DNA of 64,000 bases, from the NCBI GenBank assembly GCA_902614395.1, contig CACMKW010000005.1:1-64000 (forward strand), in the 5' to 3' direction. The translations under genes were made by a program, and so were the position numbers. Origin of the DNA: an uncultured Alphaproteobacteria bacterium (GTDB lineage Bacteria > Pseudomonadota > Alphaproteobacteria > HIMB59 > GCA-002718135). Position 1 is the stretch's first letter, and each line of letters starts with the position of its first letter. Positions 1 through 9,120 of the stretch are shown piece by piece. The notes under the pieces are model-generated. The model was given only the letters and a program-made list of their open reading frames with translations, was not told the DNA's origin and did no database searches.

Positions 1-1392
1 GGAGTAGGTGAAGAATTTTTATTCAATATTTGGAATAAAATTTCACCTGATCCAAATTTAATTCTACGAATTCCAAAATCTTTTTATTCTAATAATAATA
101 ATAATAATTTTAAAGATACTTTAAAGAAAAGAAGAAAAAATATTTCTGATAATTTATCAATTTCTTACAAGAAACCTCTTCATATGCTTGAAGCAAAAGA
201 TCAGTATTTTTTTGATAGATATGGCAGGAGATACTTAGATTGTGTAAATAATATTTCCCATGTTGGACATTCAAATTCCTATGTCCATGAAGCTATGACT
301 CAGCAAAATTTAAAACTTAATACTAATACGAGATATCTATACGATACAATTAACGATTATAGTGAATTACTTTTAAGTAAGTTTCCAAAGAAATTAAATA
401 AGATATTTTTCGTATGTACAGGATCTGAAGCTAATGATTTAGCTTATAGAATAGCTCAAACTTATACCAGTGCAAAAGATGTCTTTGTGATGGACAATGC
501 TTATCATGGGCATACCAATGCTTTAATTGATCTAAGTCCATATAAATTTAATAGTAAGGGTGGTTTGGGTAAAAAAGATTATGTTCATGTATTAGACATG
601 CCTGATCCTCTAAGAGGTAAGTGGAGATATCAAAATTCAAATTGGATTCAAAAATATATAGATGAAGCTAAAACGGTAATTAGAAATAAAATTAAAGAAA
701 AAAATATTGCATGTTTTTTTACTGAAAGTATACTTGGTTGCGGCGGTCAAGTAATTCTTCCAAAAAATTATTTAAAAGAAATATTTTCAGAAATTAGAAG
801 AAACAATGCATTATGTATTGTTGACGAGGTACAAACTGGTTTTGGACGCGTTGGAAGACATTTTTGGTCATTTGAGGAGCATGATGTCGTTCCTGATATA
901 GTAACCTTGGGCAAACCTATGGGCAATGGTCACCCTATAGCTGCTGTTATAACTACAGAAAAAATTGCTTCAACTTTTAATAACGGGATGGAATATTTTA
1001 ACTCATTCGGTGGTAATCCTGTTTCCTGTGCTATCGGTAAAGCAGTATTAGAGACTATTGATAATAATAAATTACAAAAAAATGCTTTGTTAGTTGGTAA
1101 TTATTTTTTAAAAGAATTAAAAAAAATCCAACTTAAATATAAAAAATATATTAGTGAAGTTAGAGGTAGGGGGCTTTTTTTAGGAATAGATATTATTCAG
1201 AATAGTAATGTTTCTAAACCAAATAAAAAATTAGCTAAACTGCTTATTAATTATATGAGAAATCAAGGTATTTTATTGAGCACTGATGGACCTTATGACA
1301 ATGTTATTAAAATAAAACCACCTCTTGTATTTACAAAATTAAATGTTGATCAGGTATGTAAAAACTTAGAAACTTTCTTTAAAAAATTATAA
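1..1392 (+). CDS. Class III PLP-dependent aminotransferase, 5'-truncated by the window; probably the C-terminal part of a phosphotransferase/aminotransferase fusion
   Basis: Frame stays open from base 1 through the listed ATG at 184 (GVGEEFLFNIWNKISPDPNLILRIPKSFYSNNNNNN...RRKNISDNLSISYKKPLHMLEAKDQYFFDRYGRRYLDCVNN); GSEANDLAYR, DEVQTGFGR and LGKPMGNGHP aminotransferase motifs. Confidence 0.85.
   Translation, partial: GVGEEFLFNIWNKISPDPNLILRIPKSFYSNNNNNNFKDTLKKRRKNISDNLSISYKKPLHMLEAKDQYFFDRYGRRYLDCVNNISHVGHSNSYVHEAMTQQNLKLNTNTRYLYDTINDYSELLLSKFPKKLNKIFFVCTGSEANDLAYRIAQTYTSAKDVFVMDNAYHGHTNALIDLSPYKFNSKGGLGKKDYVHVLDMPDPLRGKWRYQNSNWIQKYIDEAKTVIRNKIKEKNIACFFTESILGCGGQVILPKNYLKEIFSEIRRNNALCIVDEVQTGFGRVGRHFWSFEEHDVVPDIVTLGKPMGNGHPIAAVITTEKIASTFNNGMEYFNSFGGNPVSCAIGKAVLETIDNNKLQKNALLVGNYFLKELKKIQLKYKKYISEVRGRGLFLGIDIIQNSNVSKPNKKLAKLLINYMRNQGILLSTDGPYDNVIKIKPPLVFTKLNVDQVCKNLETFFKKL
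91..108 (+). repeat. (AAT)6 trinucleotide tract encoding Asn6
   Basis: aataataataataataat in frame with the aminotransferase CDS. Confidence 0.9.
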
Positions 1393-1978
1393 AATATATT
1401 CCATAACTAATCATTAGCAGACCAATGGTTAGATCAATCCAAAACCAAGTTTTATTTGAATAAATATATTTTGACAAAAACTTTGACATATATCCCAAAG
1501 AAAAGAAAAACAAAAAACTAGCTGAAATTGCTCCAACGCCAAATGAAAATTGATCATTAAAATTTGTTGATAATGATCCCAGCAAAATAATTGTATCTAT
1601 ATAAACATGAGGATTTGCGTATGTAATAAGGAATAAGGTAATTAATACTTTTCCATATTCGTTAATTATATCTAATTTTTTATTTATATCTTTAATTTGA
1701 TTTAATTTTATAACTTTATTTAATCCATAAAATATAAGCCAAATTCCACCTAATACTTTTATTATTCCTATGATACTTGGATTAATTTGAACAATATAAT
1801 TAGATAGATATATTCCAATAACAATTAGTAAACTGTCAGATAGACTGCAAAATAAAGTAACTGTAAAAACATAAGATTTTTTAAGCCCTTGTTGAATTAC
1901 AAATAAATTTTGCGGTCCTATGGCTATTATTAATGTTCCTCCAATTATTAATCCTTGGATAAAATCATAAATATACAT
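1379..1978 (-). CDS. LysE/ArgO family amino acid exporter
   Basis: Multi-TM protein; GGTLIIAIGPQNLFVIQQGLKKSYV N-terminus typical of LysE. Confidence 0.85.
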   Translation of the reverse strand: MYIYDFIQGLIIGGTLIIAIGPQNLFVIQQGLKKSYVFTVTLFCSLSDSLLIVIGIYLSNYIVQINPSIIGIIKVLGGIWLIFYGLNKVIKLNQIKDINKKLDIINEYGKVLITLFLITYANPHVYIDTIILLGSLSTNFNDQFSFGVGAISASFLFFFSLGYMSKFLSKYIYSNKTWFWIDLTIGLLMISYGIYFIIF

Positions 1979-2014
1979 ATTGCCTTAAATTATAATTACA
2001 CTATTTTAAAAATT

Positions 2015-2473
2015 ATGCATAAAATTATATTGTTTAGTTTGTTTATTTTATTATCAAAAAGTGTTTATGGAGAAATGATAAAACCAGACCCTTCAATTGG
2101 TCCTAAAGAAGTTATTTTAATTCAATTAAAAGCACTACAAAAAAATAATTCACCTTTTGACGATGCCGGTATTGAACAAACTTGGGAATTTGCACATCCA
2201 AATAATAGAATGTACACAGGTCCTCTAGACAATTTTATTAGGATGATTAAAAACCCATCCTACTCAATGATGATTGATCACTTAGAACACAATATAATTC
2301 CAGTTCAGGAACAAGAAAAAAGTTCATATTACTTTGTAGAGCTTACAGATAGTAATGGAAAAAAATTTGGTTTCGAATGGACAGTAGAAAAAGTAGAGCA
2401 AAACGGTGAGTTTAAAGATTGTTGGATGACAGTAGGTGTTTCTAGACCAATGCCTTTATCGCAAGCATCATAG
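2015..2473 (+). CDS. DUF4864-like secreted protein
   Basis: Start moved to ATG at 2015 to give a signal peptide MHKIILFSLFILLSKSVYG; the track start at 1955 overlaps the divergent lysE start. Confidence 0.6.
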   Translation: MHKIILFSLFILLSKSVYGEMIKPDPSIGPKEVILIQLKALQKNNSPFDDAGIEQTWEFAHPNNRMYTGPLDNFIRMIKNPSYSMMIDHLEHNIIPVQEQEKSSYYFVELTDSNGKKFGFEWTVEKVEQNGEFKDCWMTVGVSRPMPLSQAS

Positions 2474-3129
2474 TGTGCGGAAGATTTACAAGTACTGAAG
2501 ATAAAGAAAAAATTATAAAACTTTTTCCTAACTCTGAAGTTTTAAATTACGGACATAAGTCTTACAATATATCACCGTCTAATATTGTTAATATTATTTA
2601 TGAAAACAATCATAAACTTTTAATAGATACTTTTATTTGGAGTTATAGTTTTTTTAGTAAACAAATTAATGTTACTCAATTTGTTATTAATGCAAGAATT
2701 GAAACGATTAATGATAAATATTTATTCAAAGAATCATTTACTAAAAGAAAATGTCTTATTATTGCAAATGGATACTATGAATGGAAAAATATAAATAATC
2801 AAAAACAACCATATTTAATATCAATTCCTAGAAATGAATTATTGTTTTTTGGTGGAATTTGGAGGGAAGAAATAAGAGATAATAAAAAAATGAATGTTGT
2901 CTGTATCATTACTAAGGAAGCAAATGAAAACCTTTCCCATATACATAATAGAATGCCCCTTATTATGTCTCATAATGAGGGTCTTGATTTTCTTAATGAT
3001 AATAAAAATGAATTTCTACAGAAAAACAAAAGTATTATTGAGGATGATTTAGACTTTTATCCAGTATCAAAAATTGTAAATAATCCAAAAAATAATGATG
3101 AAAATTGCCTTAAAGAAATATCTTTATAA
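2473..3129 (+). CDS. SOS response-associated peptidase (SRAP/YedK-HMCES family)
   Basis: MCGRF N-terminus with catalytic Cys2; NARIET and GYYEWK motifs; GTG start overlapping the previous stop. Confidence 0.9.
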   Translation: MCGRFTSTEDKEKIIKLFPNSEVLNYGHKSYNISPSNIVNIIYENNHKLLIDTFIWSYSFFSKQINVTQFVINARIETINDKYLFKESFTKRKCLIIANGYYEWKNINNQKQPYLISIPRNELLFFGGIWREEIRDNKKMNVVCIITKEANENLSHIHNRMPLIMSHNEGLDFLNDNKNEFLQKNKSIIEDDLDFYPVSKIVNNPKNNDENCLKEISL

Positions 3130-3186
3130 TATTTAATTTTTTTATCGCTTTTATAATATTAATCAAATATATATTTTTTCTTAAGA

Positions 3187-4125
3187 ATGAGCCATTTATT
3201 TTATAAACCTGCTAAATCTAGATTGCACAGAAGTGAATTGGCTGTTCCAGGCTCTAATCCAAAGATGTTTGAAAAAGCATTAAAATCAAATGCCGATTAT
3301 ATTTTTTTAGATTTAGAAGATGCAGTATCTCCAAATGATAAAATTGATGCAAGAAAAAATGTTATTAGTGCAATCAAAGAATATAATTGGAGAGAAGAAG
3401 GTAAAACAATCTCTGTAAGAATTAACGGCTTAGATACACACTATATGTATCGTGATGTGATTGAAATTATTGAAGAGGTAGGTGATAGGGTTGATACATT
3501 ATTAATTCCAAAAGTAGGCTCATCATCTGATGTATATATGGTCGATTGTTTGCTTAATCAAATTGAGCAAAATAAAAAATTTGAAAATAGAATAGGTTTA
3601 GAATGTTTAATTGAAACAGCACTAGGAATGTCTAATATTCAATCAATTGCAAAATCAAGTTCAAGACTAGAAGCATTACATTTTGGAGTTGCAGATTATG
3701 CAGCAAGTATGCGCGCAAGAACCGTTGTTATAGGGGGGTTAAATCCTGATTACCCTGGAGATCAATGGCATCATGGCTTATCAACATTAGTAATGACTTG
3801 TAGATCATATGGCTTAAGAGCAATAGACGGACCTTTTGGTGATTTTAATGACAAAGAAGGATATCTTGATGCAGCAAAAAGAGCTGCAGCAATTGGTTTT
3901 GAGGGTAAATGGGCAATACATCCATCACAAATAGATCTTGCTAATGAAGTTTTTTCTCCACCTAAAGAAGAAATAGATAAAGCAAAAAAAATATTATTAG
4001 AATTAGAAAAAGCAGCTGCTGAAGGAAAGGGTGCTGCTCAGCTTGATGGAAGAATGATCGACGCTGCATCTGCAAGAATGGCTGAAAACATTGTAAATAT
4101 AAATAAATTAATTGAGAGCAAGTAA
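3187..4125 (+). CDS. mcl: L-malyl-CoA/beta-methylmalyl-CoA lyase (CitE-like CoA ester lyase)
   Basis: RSELAVPGSNPKMFEKALKSNADYIFLDLEDAV; GKWAIHPSQ; directly upstream of mtkAB. Confidence 0.88.
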   Translation: MSHLFYKPAKSRLHRSELAVPGSNPKMFEKALKSNADYIFLDLEDAVSPNDKIDARKNVISAIKEYNWREEGKTISVRINGLDTHYMYRDVIEIIEEVGDRVDTLLIPKVGSSSDVYMVDCLLNQIEQNKKFENRIGLECLIETALGMSNIQSIAKSSSRLEALHFGVADYAASMRARTVVIGGLNPDYPGDQWHHGLSTLVMTCRSYGLRAIDGPFGDFNDKEGYLDAAKRAAAIGFEGKWAIHPSQIDLANEVFSPPKEEIDKAKKILLELEKAAAEGKGAAQLDGRMIDAASARMAENIVNINKLIESK

Positions 4126-5285
4126 TGGATATACACGAATATCAAGCAAAAAAAATATTGTCTGATTTTGGTGTTAAAATTCCAACTGGTGGTATTGTTT
4201 ATAGTCCAGAAAATGCAGAAAACAAAGCAAGAGAAATTGGTGGATCAAAATGGGTTGTAAAAGCGCAAGTTCACTCAGGTGCTAGAGGTAAAGCGGGAGG
4301 AATTATAATATGTAATTCTCCGTTAGAAGTTGCTGATGCAACTGATAAATTGTTAGGTAAAAAATTAATTACAAACCAAACTGGTCCAGAGGGGAAGATA
4401 ATAAATAGAATTTATATTGAAGAAGCAACTGATATCAAACACGAATTATATTTAGGTTTAGTGTTTGATAGATCTTCAGAAAGTATCATGGTTGTAGCCT
4501 CAACAGAAGGTGGAATGAGTGTCGAAGAAATTTCAAAAGAAAAACCTGAAACAATTATACGATCTAAAATAGAAGTAGCAGTTGGTATTCAACAATTTCA
4601 AGCAAGAGAAATAGCTTTTGGTTTAGGAATTGAATCTAAATTGATCTCAAGAGCTGCAAATACAATTATTGGTTGCTATAAAGCTTTTAGTGAGCTTGAT
4701 GCGACAATGGTTGAAGTTAACCCATTAGTTGTATCACACCAAGATGAAATATTAGCATTAGATTGTAAAATGAGTTTTGATAATAATGCAATGTTTAGAA
4801 GAGACGAAATTGCAGAACTTAGAGATAAAACACAAGAAAATTCAAATGAAGTTTATGCTTCTGACAGAGGAATGAATTATGTAAGCTTAGATGGGAATAT
4901 TGGTAATATTATTAATGGTGCAGGCTTAGCAATGGCTTCAATGGATATGATCAAACTTGCTGGTGGTCAACCTGCAAATTTTTTAGATGTTGGTGGAGGT
5001 GCAACACCTGAAAAAATAGTTAAAGCTTTTAAATTAATCTCTATGGACACAAAAGTTAAGGTTATATTAGTTAATATCTTTGCAGGGATTAACAGATGTG
5101 ATTGGGTTGCAGAAGGAATTGTTCAAGCTTTATCAAAAATTGAAATTAAACATCCTCTAGTTATACGTTTAGCTGGAACTAACGTCGAAAAGGGAAATGA
5201 AATACTTAAAAAAAGTAATATAAATTACATTGAAGCATCAACTTTAGAAGATGCAGCAAATAAAGCAGTGAAGGCTCTTGGATAA
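4125..5285 (+). CDS. mtkA: Malate-CoA ligase subunit beta (SucC-like)
   Basis: MDIHEYQAKKIL ATP-grasp; KAQVHSGARGKAGG; operon context with mcl. Confidence 0.85.
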   Translation: MDIHEYQAKKILSDFGVKIPTGGIVYSPENAENKAREIGGSKWVVKAQVHSGARGKAGGIIICNSPLEVADATDKLLGKKLITNQTGPEGKIINRIYIEEATDIKHELYLGLVFDRSSESIMVVASTEGGMSVEEISKEKPETIIRSKIEVAVGIQQFQAREIAFGLGIESKLISRAANTIIGCYKAFSELDATMVEVNPLVVSHQDEILALDCKMSFDNNAMFRRDEIAELRDKTQENSNEVYASDRGMNYVSLDGNIGNIINGAGLAMASMDMIKLAGGQPANFLDVGGGATPEKIVKAFKLISMDTKVKVILVNIFAGINRCDWVAEGIVQALSKIEIKHPLVIRLAGTNVEKGNEILKKSNINYIEASTLEDAANKAVKALG

Positions 5286-5287
5286 TC

Positions 5288-6184
5288 ATGTCTATAATCA
5301 TTCACAAAAATACAAAGATTTTAGTCCAAGGATTCACAGGAAAAATTGGAAGTTTTCATGCAGAAGAAATGATTAAGTATGGTTCTAACGTTGTTGGCGG
5401 GGTAACACCTGGTAAGGGTGGTATGACTCATTTAAATCTTCCTGTTTTTAATACAGTTAAAGAAGCTGTAGATCAAACTGGAGCATCAACATCAATTTTA
5501 TTTGTCCCACCAGCCTTTGCAGCAGATTCAGCAATGGAAGCTGCTGATGCAGGTATTAAAACGTGTGTGGCTATTACTGACGGTATTCCTTCTCATGATA
5601 TGGTTAAAATAAAAAGATACATGAGAAGATATCCAAAAGATAAAAAAATGGGATTAGTAGGTCCGAATTGTGCAGGAATAATTAGCCCTGGTAAATCTAT
5701 GTTAGGTATTATGCCTGGCCACATTTACAAAGAAGGTAAAATAGGAATAGTTAGTAGATCTGGCACTTTGGGATATGAAGCTGCACAACAACTTAAAGAT
5801 TTGGAAATTGGTGTTTCAACAAGTGTAGGTATAGGAGGCGATCCAATAAATGGAAGTTCTTTTAGAGATATAATTGAAAAGTTTGAAAATGATGATGAAA
5901 CTATTGCAGTTTTAATGATAGGTGAAATAGGTGGTCCACAAGAAGTTGAAGCTGGACAATTTGCTAAAGAAAATATGAGTAAACCGGTCATTGCGTATAT
6001 AGCAGGACTAACTGCACCTAAAGGTCGTGTTATGGGCCATGCTGGCGCAATTGTTTCTGCTTATGGTGAAAGCGCAATAGAAAAAGTAGAACTTCTTAAA
6101 GAGTGTGGAGTTACAATTTCCAAAAACCCTTCTGTAATGGGTGAAACTGTTAAAAAAGTATTAGTAGAAAATAATTTGAATTAA
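5288..6184 (+). CDS. mtkB: Malate-CoA ligase subunit alpha (SucD-like)
   Basis: VQGFTGKIGSFHAEEMIKYG; GPNCAGIISPG; GHAGAIV phospho-His motif. Confidence 0.85.
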   Translation: MSIIIHKNTKILVQGFTGKIGSFHAEEMIKYGSNVVGGVTPGKGGMTHLNLPVFNTVKEAVDQTGASTSILFVPPAFAADSAMEAADAGIKTCVAITDGIPSHDMVKIKRYMRRYPKDKKMGLVGPNCAGIISPGKSMLGIMPGHIYKEGKIGIVSRSGTLGYEAAQQLKDLEIGVSTSVGIGGDPINGSSFRDIIEKFENDDETIAVLMIGEIGGPQEVEAGQFAKENMSKPVIAYIAGLTAPKGRVMGHAGAIVSAYGESAIEKVELLKECGVTISKNPSVMGETVKKVLVENNLN

Positions 6185-6199
6185 TATAATTAAAAAATA

Positions 6200-6337
6200 A
6201 TGAAGTTTTTATATAAAAATGAATTCTGGATGTTAATATTTTCTCTAGGTGTTCTTTATTGGTTATTTAATCCATCAGTCTTAACAACTTTAGTTATGAT
6301 TGTGCCATTGCTATTGGCCGTTTCTTCTCGTAAATAA
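6200..6337 (+). CDS. Small single-TM protein (45 aa), not in ORF track
   Basis: ATG..TAA: MKFLYKNEFWMLIFSLGVLYWLFNPSVLTTLVMIVPLLLAVSSRK; hydrophobic segment. Confidence 0.4.
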   Translation: MKFLYKNEFWMLIFSLGVLYWLFNPSVLTTLVMIVPLLLAVSSRK

Positions 6338-6391
6338 AGTTAAGTTTTATACTTACTGATGCATGATCGTTTATCGTATTTATAGTTAAAA

Positions 6392-6955
6392 ATGAAATTA
6401 TATCTAATTAGACATGCAGAGTCAGAAGCTAATGCAGCATCAGATTTAGATAATCCAACTTATTATTATGATGCAAGAATTACTCAAAGAGGAGTTGAGC
6501 AAGCAAAAAAATTAAATAATAGAATTAAAAATCTCAAATTTGATAATTATTTTTGTTCCCCCTTAACAAGAACTTTGGAAACATTCTCTATTGTTTTTCC
6601 ATCTAATAAACCTGTAATTGAACCATTAATAAGAGAACATTTGTACCACTCATGTGATGTAGGAAGACAACCAAAAAAATTAAAAAAAGAATTTAATGAT
6701 TTTGATTTTAATAATTTAAATGATTTTTGGTGGAATAATAACAAACCTATTAATGAAAAAAAAATTATAAAAGAGTCTCACAATGATATTAAAATGAGAT
6801 TAATGTCTTTTCTACTATCTATCAAAAAACTAAATTTACAAAAAATTGTATTAGTCAGTCATGGTACATTCTTAAGTCAAATAACTGAATATATGCTGGA
6901 TAACTGTGAGGTATATGATTGTGAGTACAATGAGGTATACGAAAAATTTTTTTAA
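6392..6955 (+). CDS. Histidine phosphatase family protein
   Basis: LIRHAESEAN and SHGTFL motifs. Confidence 0.85.
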   Translation: MKLYLIRHAESEANAASDLDNPTYYYDARITQRGVEQAKKLNNRIKNLKFDNYFCSPLTRTLETFSIVFPSNKPVIEPLIREHLYHSCDVGRQPKKLKKEFNDFDFNNLNDFWWNNNKPINEKKIIKESHNDIKMRLMSFLLSIKKLNLQKIVLVSHGTFLSQITEYMLDNCEVYDCEYNEVYEKFF

Positions 6956-6978
6956 TTTAATTCTTAATAAATAAAAAT

Positions 6979-7746
6979 CTAAAACATCTCATTTATTATT
7001 TTATTTAATTTTTGTGTTACTCTATCAATTATTTTTTTTCCTATCTGTACATTGGATTTTCTAGGATCTCCAATAATTCCACTTTTACTTAATTCTTTAG
7101 TTGACCAAGCTTTCTTAATATTTTTCTCATAAGAAATGGTTTTAGATGATAAATAATCAGGAGATAATCTATGTTTAGAAATTTTAGATTGCCTTACTAG
7201 GTTTGGAAATAAATATAACATAATAGATGTTTCAAATTCTCCACCGTGATAACCAAAGTCTTTTTCTTTACTTGATATAATTCCTTTAAATTGATCAAAT
7301 AAAAAATATGTGCCTTTAACTATGTTTATCTTAAATTCTGATTTCAATTCTTTAGCAATAATATCTATATGACTAATTTGTCCACCATGACTATTTAAAA
7401 GTAATATATTTTTAAATTTCAATTTACATACATTTTCTAAAATTGATAAAGAGTGTGATATAAATTCAAATGAATCAATACTTATAGTTCCATCAAAATC
7501 TGTATGTTCAGCAGCTGAACCAAAATATATTTCAGGCATAATTAAATATTTATTTGAATTATATTTTTTATTGAATTCTAATAATATTCCTTCAAGAATT
7601 TTTTTATCAGTATTTAATGGAAGGTGCGGACCATGTTGTTCTATTGATGAAAATGGGAAAATTAAAACTGTTTTTCTATTTATTTTTTTAATTTCATTTG
7701 TTGTTAATTCTTCCCAAAAGTTTGTTAGCATTTTTTTATTATACAT
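6979..7746 (-). CDS. Creatininase-family amidohydrolase (ArfB/MftE-like fold)
   Basis: FPFSSIEQHGPHLPLNTD, NSHGGQ, GYHGGEFETS. Confidence 0.85.
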   Translation of the reverse strand: MYNKKMLTNFWEELTTNEIKKINRKTVLIFPFSSIEQHGPHLPLNTDKKILEGILLEFNKKYNSNKYLIMPEIYFGSAAEHTDFDGTISIDSFEFISHSLSILENVCKLKFKNILLLNSHGGQISHIDIIAKELKSEFKINIVKGTYFLFDQFKGIISSKEKDFGYHGGEFETSIMLYLFPNLVRQSKISKHRLSPDYLSSKTISYEKNIKKAWSTKELSKSGIIGDPRKSNVQIGKKIIDRVTQKLNKIINEMF

Positions 7747-7759
7747 TTATAAGTAAATT

Positions 7760-8719
7760 ATGAAATCTTATTCTTTATGGATTAATAAAAAAAAACAAGC
7801 TAAAATTTATCAAAAAAAACTTGTTTACAATAAAAATAACAAAACAGTTTTAGTTAAAACTATTTACTCAGGTATTAGCAAGGGAACTGAAAAATTAGTT
7901 TCATCTAAAAGCGTAAGTAAGGATCAATTTGAATTAATGAAAGCCCCATTTCAAGAGGGTTCTTTTAATTTACCTATAAAATACGGTTATATAAATGTTG
8001 GGAATATTATCGATGGTCCAGGGAAATATATAAATAAAAAAATATTTAGTCTTTATCCCCATCAAGATTTATATGAAATTTCTATTCAAAATTTAATTTT
8101 TCTACCAAAAGGAAATTTGAGAAAATATATTCTTACTGCAAATATGGAAACAGCAATTAATATCTTTTGGGACGCTCAATCTAAAAGTAATCACAAAATT
8201 CTAATTGTAGGGCTTGGCTCTGTAGGATTATTAACTGCATTTTTTTTTAAAATTAATGGATATAAAGATGTTTATGTTTTTGATAATAATAAAAATAAAA
8301 GAAAAATTGCTAATTATTTAGGATTAAATTTTATTGACATAAGAAAGATTGAGAAAATAGATGTAGCAATAAACACTACAGCTAATTATAAAGTTTTAAA
8401 TTCTTTAATGGAAAAATTATCTATCGAAGGAAAAATAGTAGAAGCTAGTTGGTATGGTAAAAATAAAGGAGAAGTTTCCCTAGGCGGGTATTTTCATTCT
8501 AAAAGATTAAAAATAATCAGCTCACAGGTATCTAAAATACCAAAATACATGAAAAATAAATATGATTTTGAGGGGAGATTAAAATTAGCAATTAAATCTT
8601 TAAAAAATTCAAAATTAGAAAAATTAATTACTAGTGAAAGTAATTTTTTTGATTTAGAAAAAGATTACTATAAAATCCTTCAAAATAAGGATACAATAAT
8701 GCATTTAGTTAAATATTAA
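7760..8719 (+). CDS. Zinc-type alcohol dehydrogenase-like (MDR) protein
   Basis: KTIYSGISKGTEKLV; Rossmann LIVGLGSVGLLTAFFF. Confidence 0.75.
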   Translation: MKSYSLWINKKKQAKIYQKKLVYNKNNKTVLVKTIYSGISKGTEKLVSSKSVSKDQFELMKAPFQEGSFNLPIKYGYINVGNIIDGPGKYINKKIFSLYPHQDLYEISIQNLIFLPKGNLRKYILTANMETAINIFWDAQSKSNHKILIVGLGSVGLLTAFFFKINGYKDVYVFDNNKNKRKIANYLGLNFIDIRKIEKIDVAINTTANYKVLNSLMEKLSIEGKIVEASWYGKNKGEVSLGGYFHSKRLKIISSQVSKIPKYMKNKYDFEGRLKLAIKSLKNSKLEKLITSESNFFDLEKDYYKILQNKDTIMHLVKY

Positions 8720-8721
8720 TT

Positions 8722-9120
8722 ATGTATTCGATAAAAGTAAGAGAAAATATTCTAATAGCTCATTCTTTACCTGGAGAAGTATTTGGACCAGCCCAAAATA
8801 TGCATGGAGCTACATATTTAGTAGATGCAGAATTTTTCACTGATAAACTTAATAAATACAATATAATTATGGATTTAGGAATAGTGTCCACTACTTTAAA
8901 AGATATTCTTAAAATATATAATTATCAAAATTTAGATGAAATTGATGAATTTAAGGGAAAAATTACCTCAACAGAGTTTTTAGCAGAGGATATCTGCAAT
9001 AAGATCTTGAATAGACTAAGAAATGAATTCTCTGAAGATTATAAATCTTTAAAAAAAATTAAAATAACCTTGCAAGAATCAAATGTTGCATGGGCATCAT
9101 ATGAAAAAGAGGTTATCTAA
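8722..9120 (+). CDS. 6-pyruvoyl-tetrahydropterin synthase / QueD-family protein, divergent
   Basis: IAHSLPGEVFGPAQNMHGATYLVDAEF ... LQESNVAWASYE; T-fold pattern. Confidence 0.8.
   Translation: MYSIKVRENILIAHSLPGEVFGPAQNMHGATYLVDAEFFTDKLNKYNIIMDLGIVSTTLKDILKIYNYQNLDEIDEFKGKITSTEFLAEDICNKILNRLRNEFSEDYKSLKKIKITLQESNVAWASYEKEVI

Noticed and set aside
5725-5991. Minus-strand 88-aa ORF inside mtkB
   Set aside because: Antisense shadow of a well-conserved CDS; no motif of its own.
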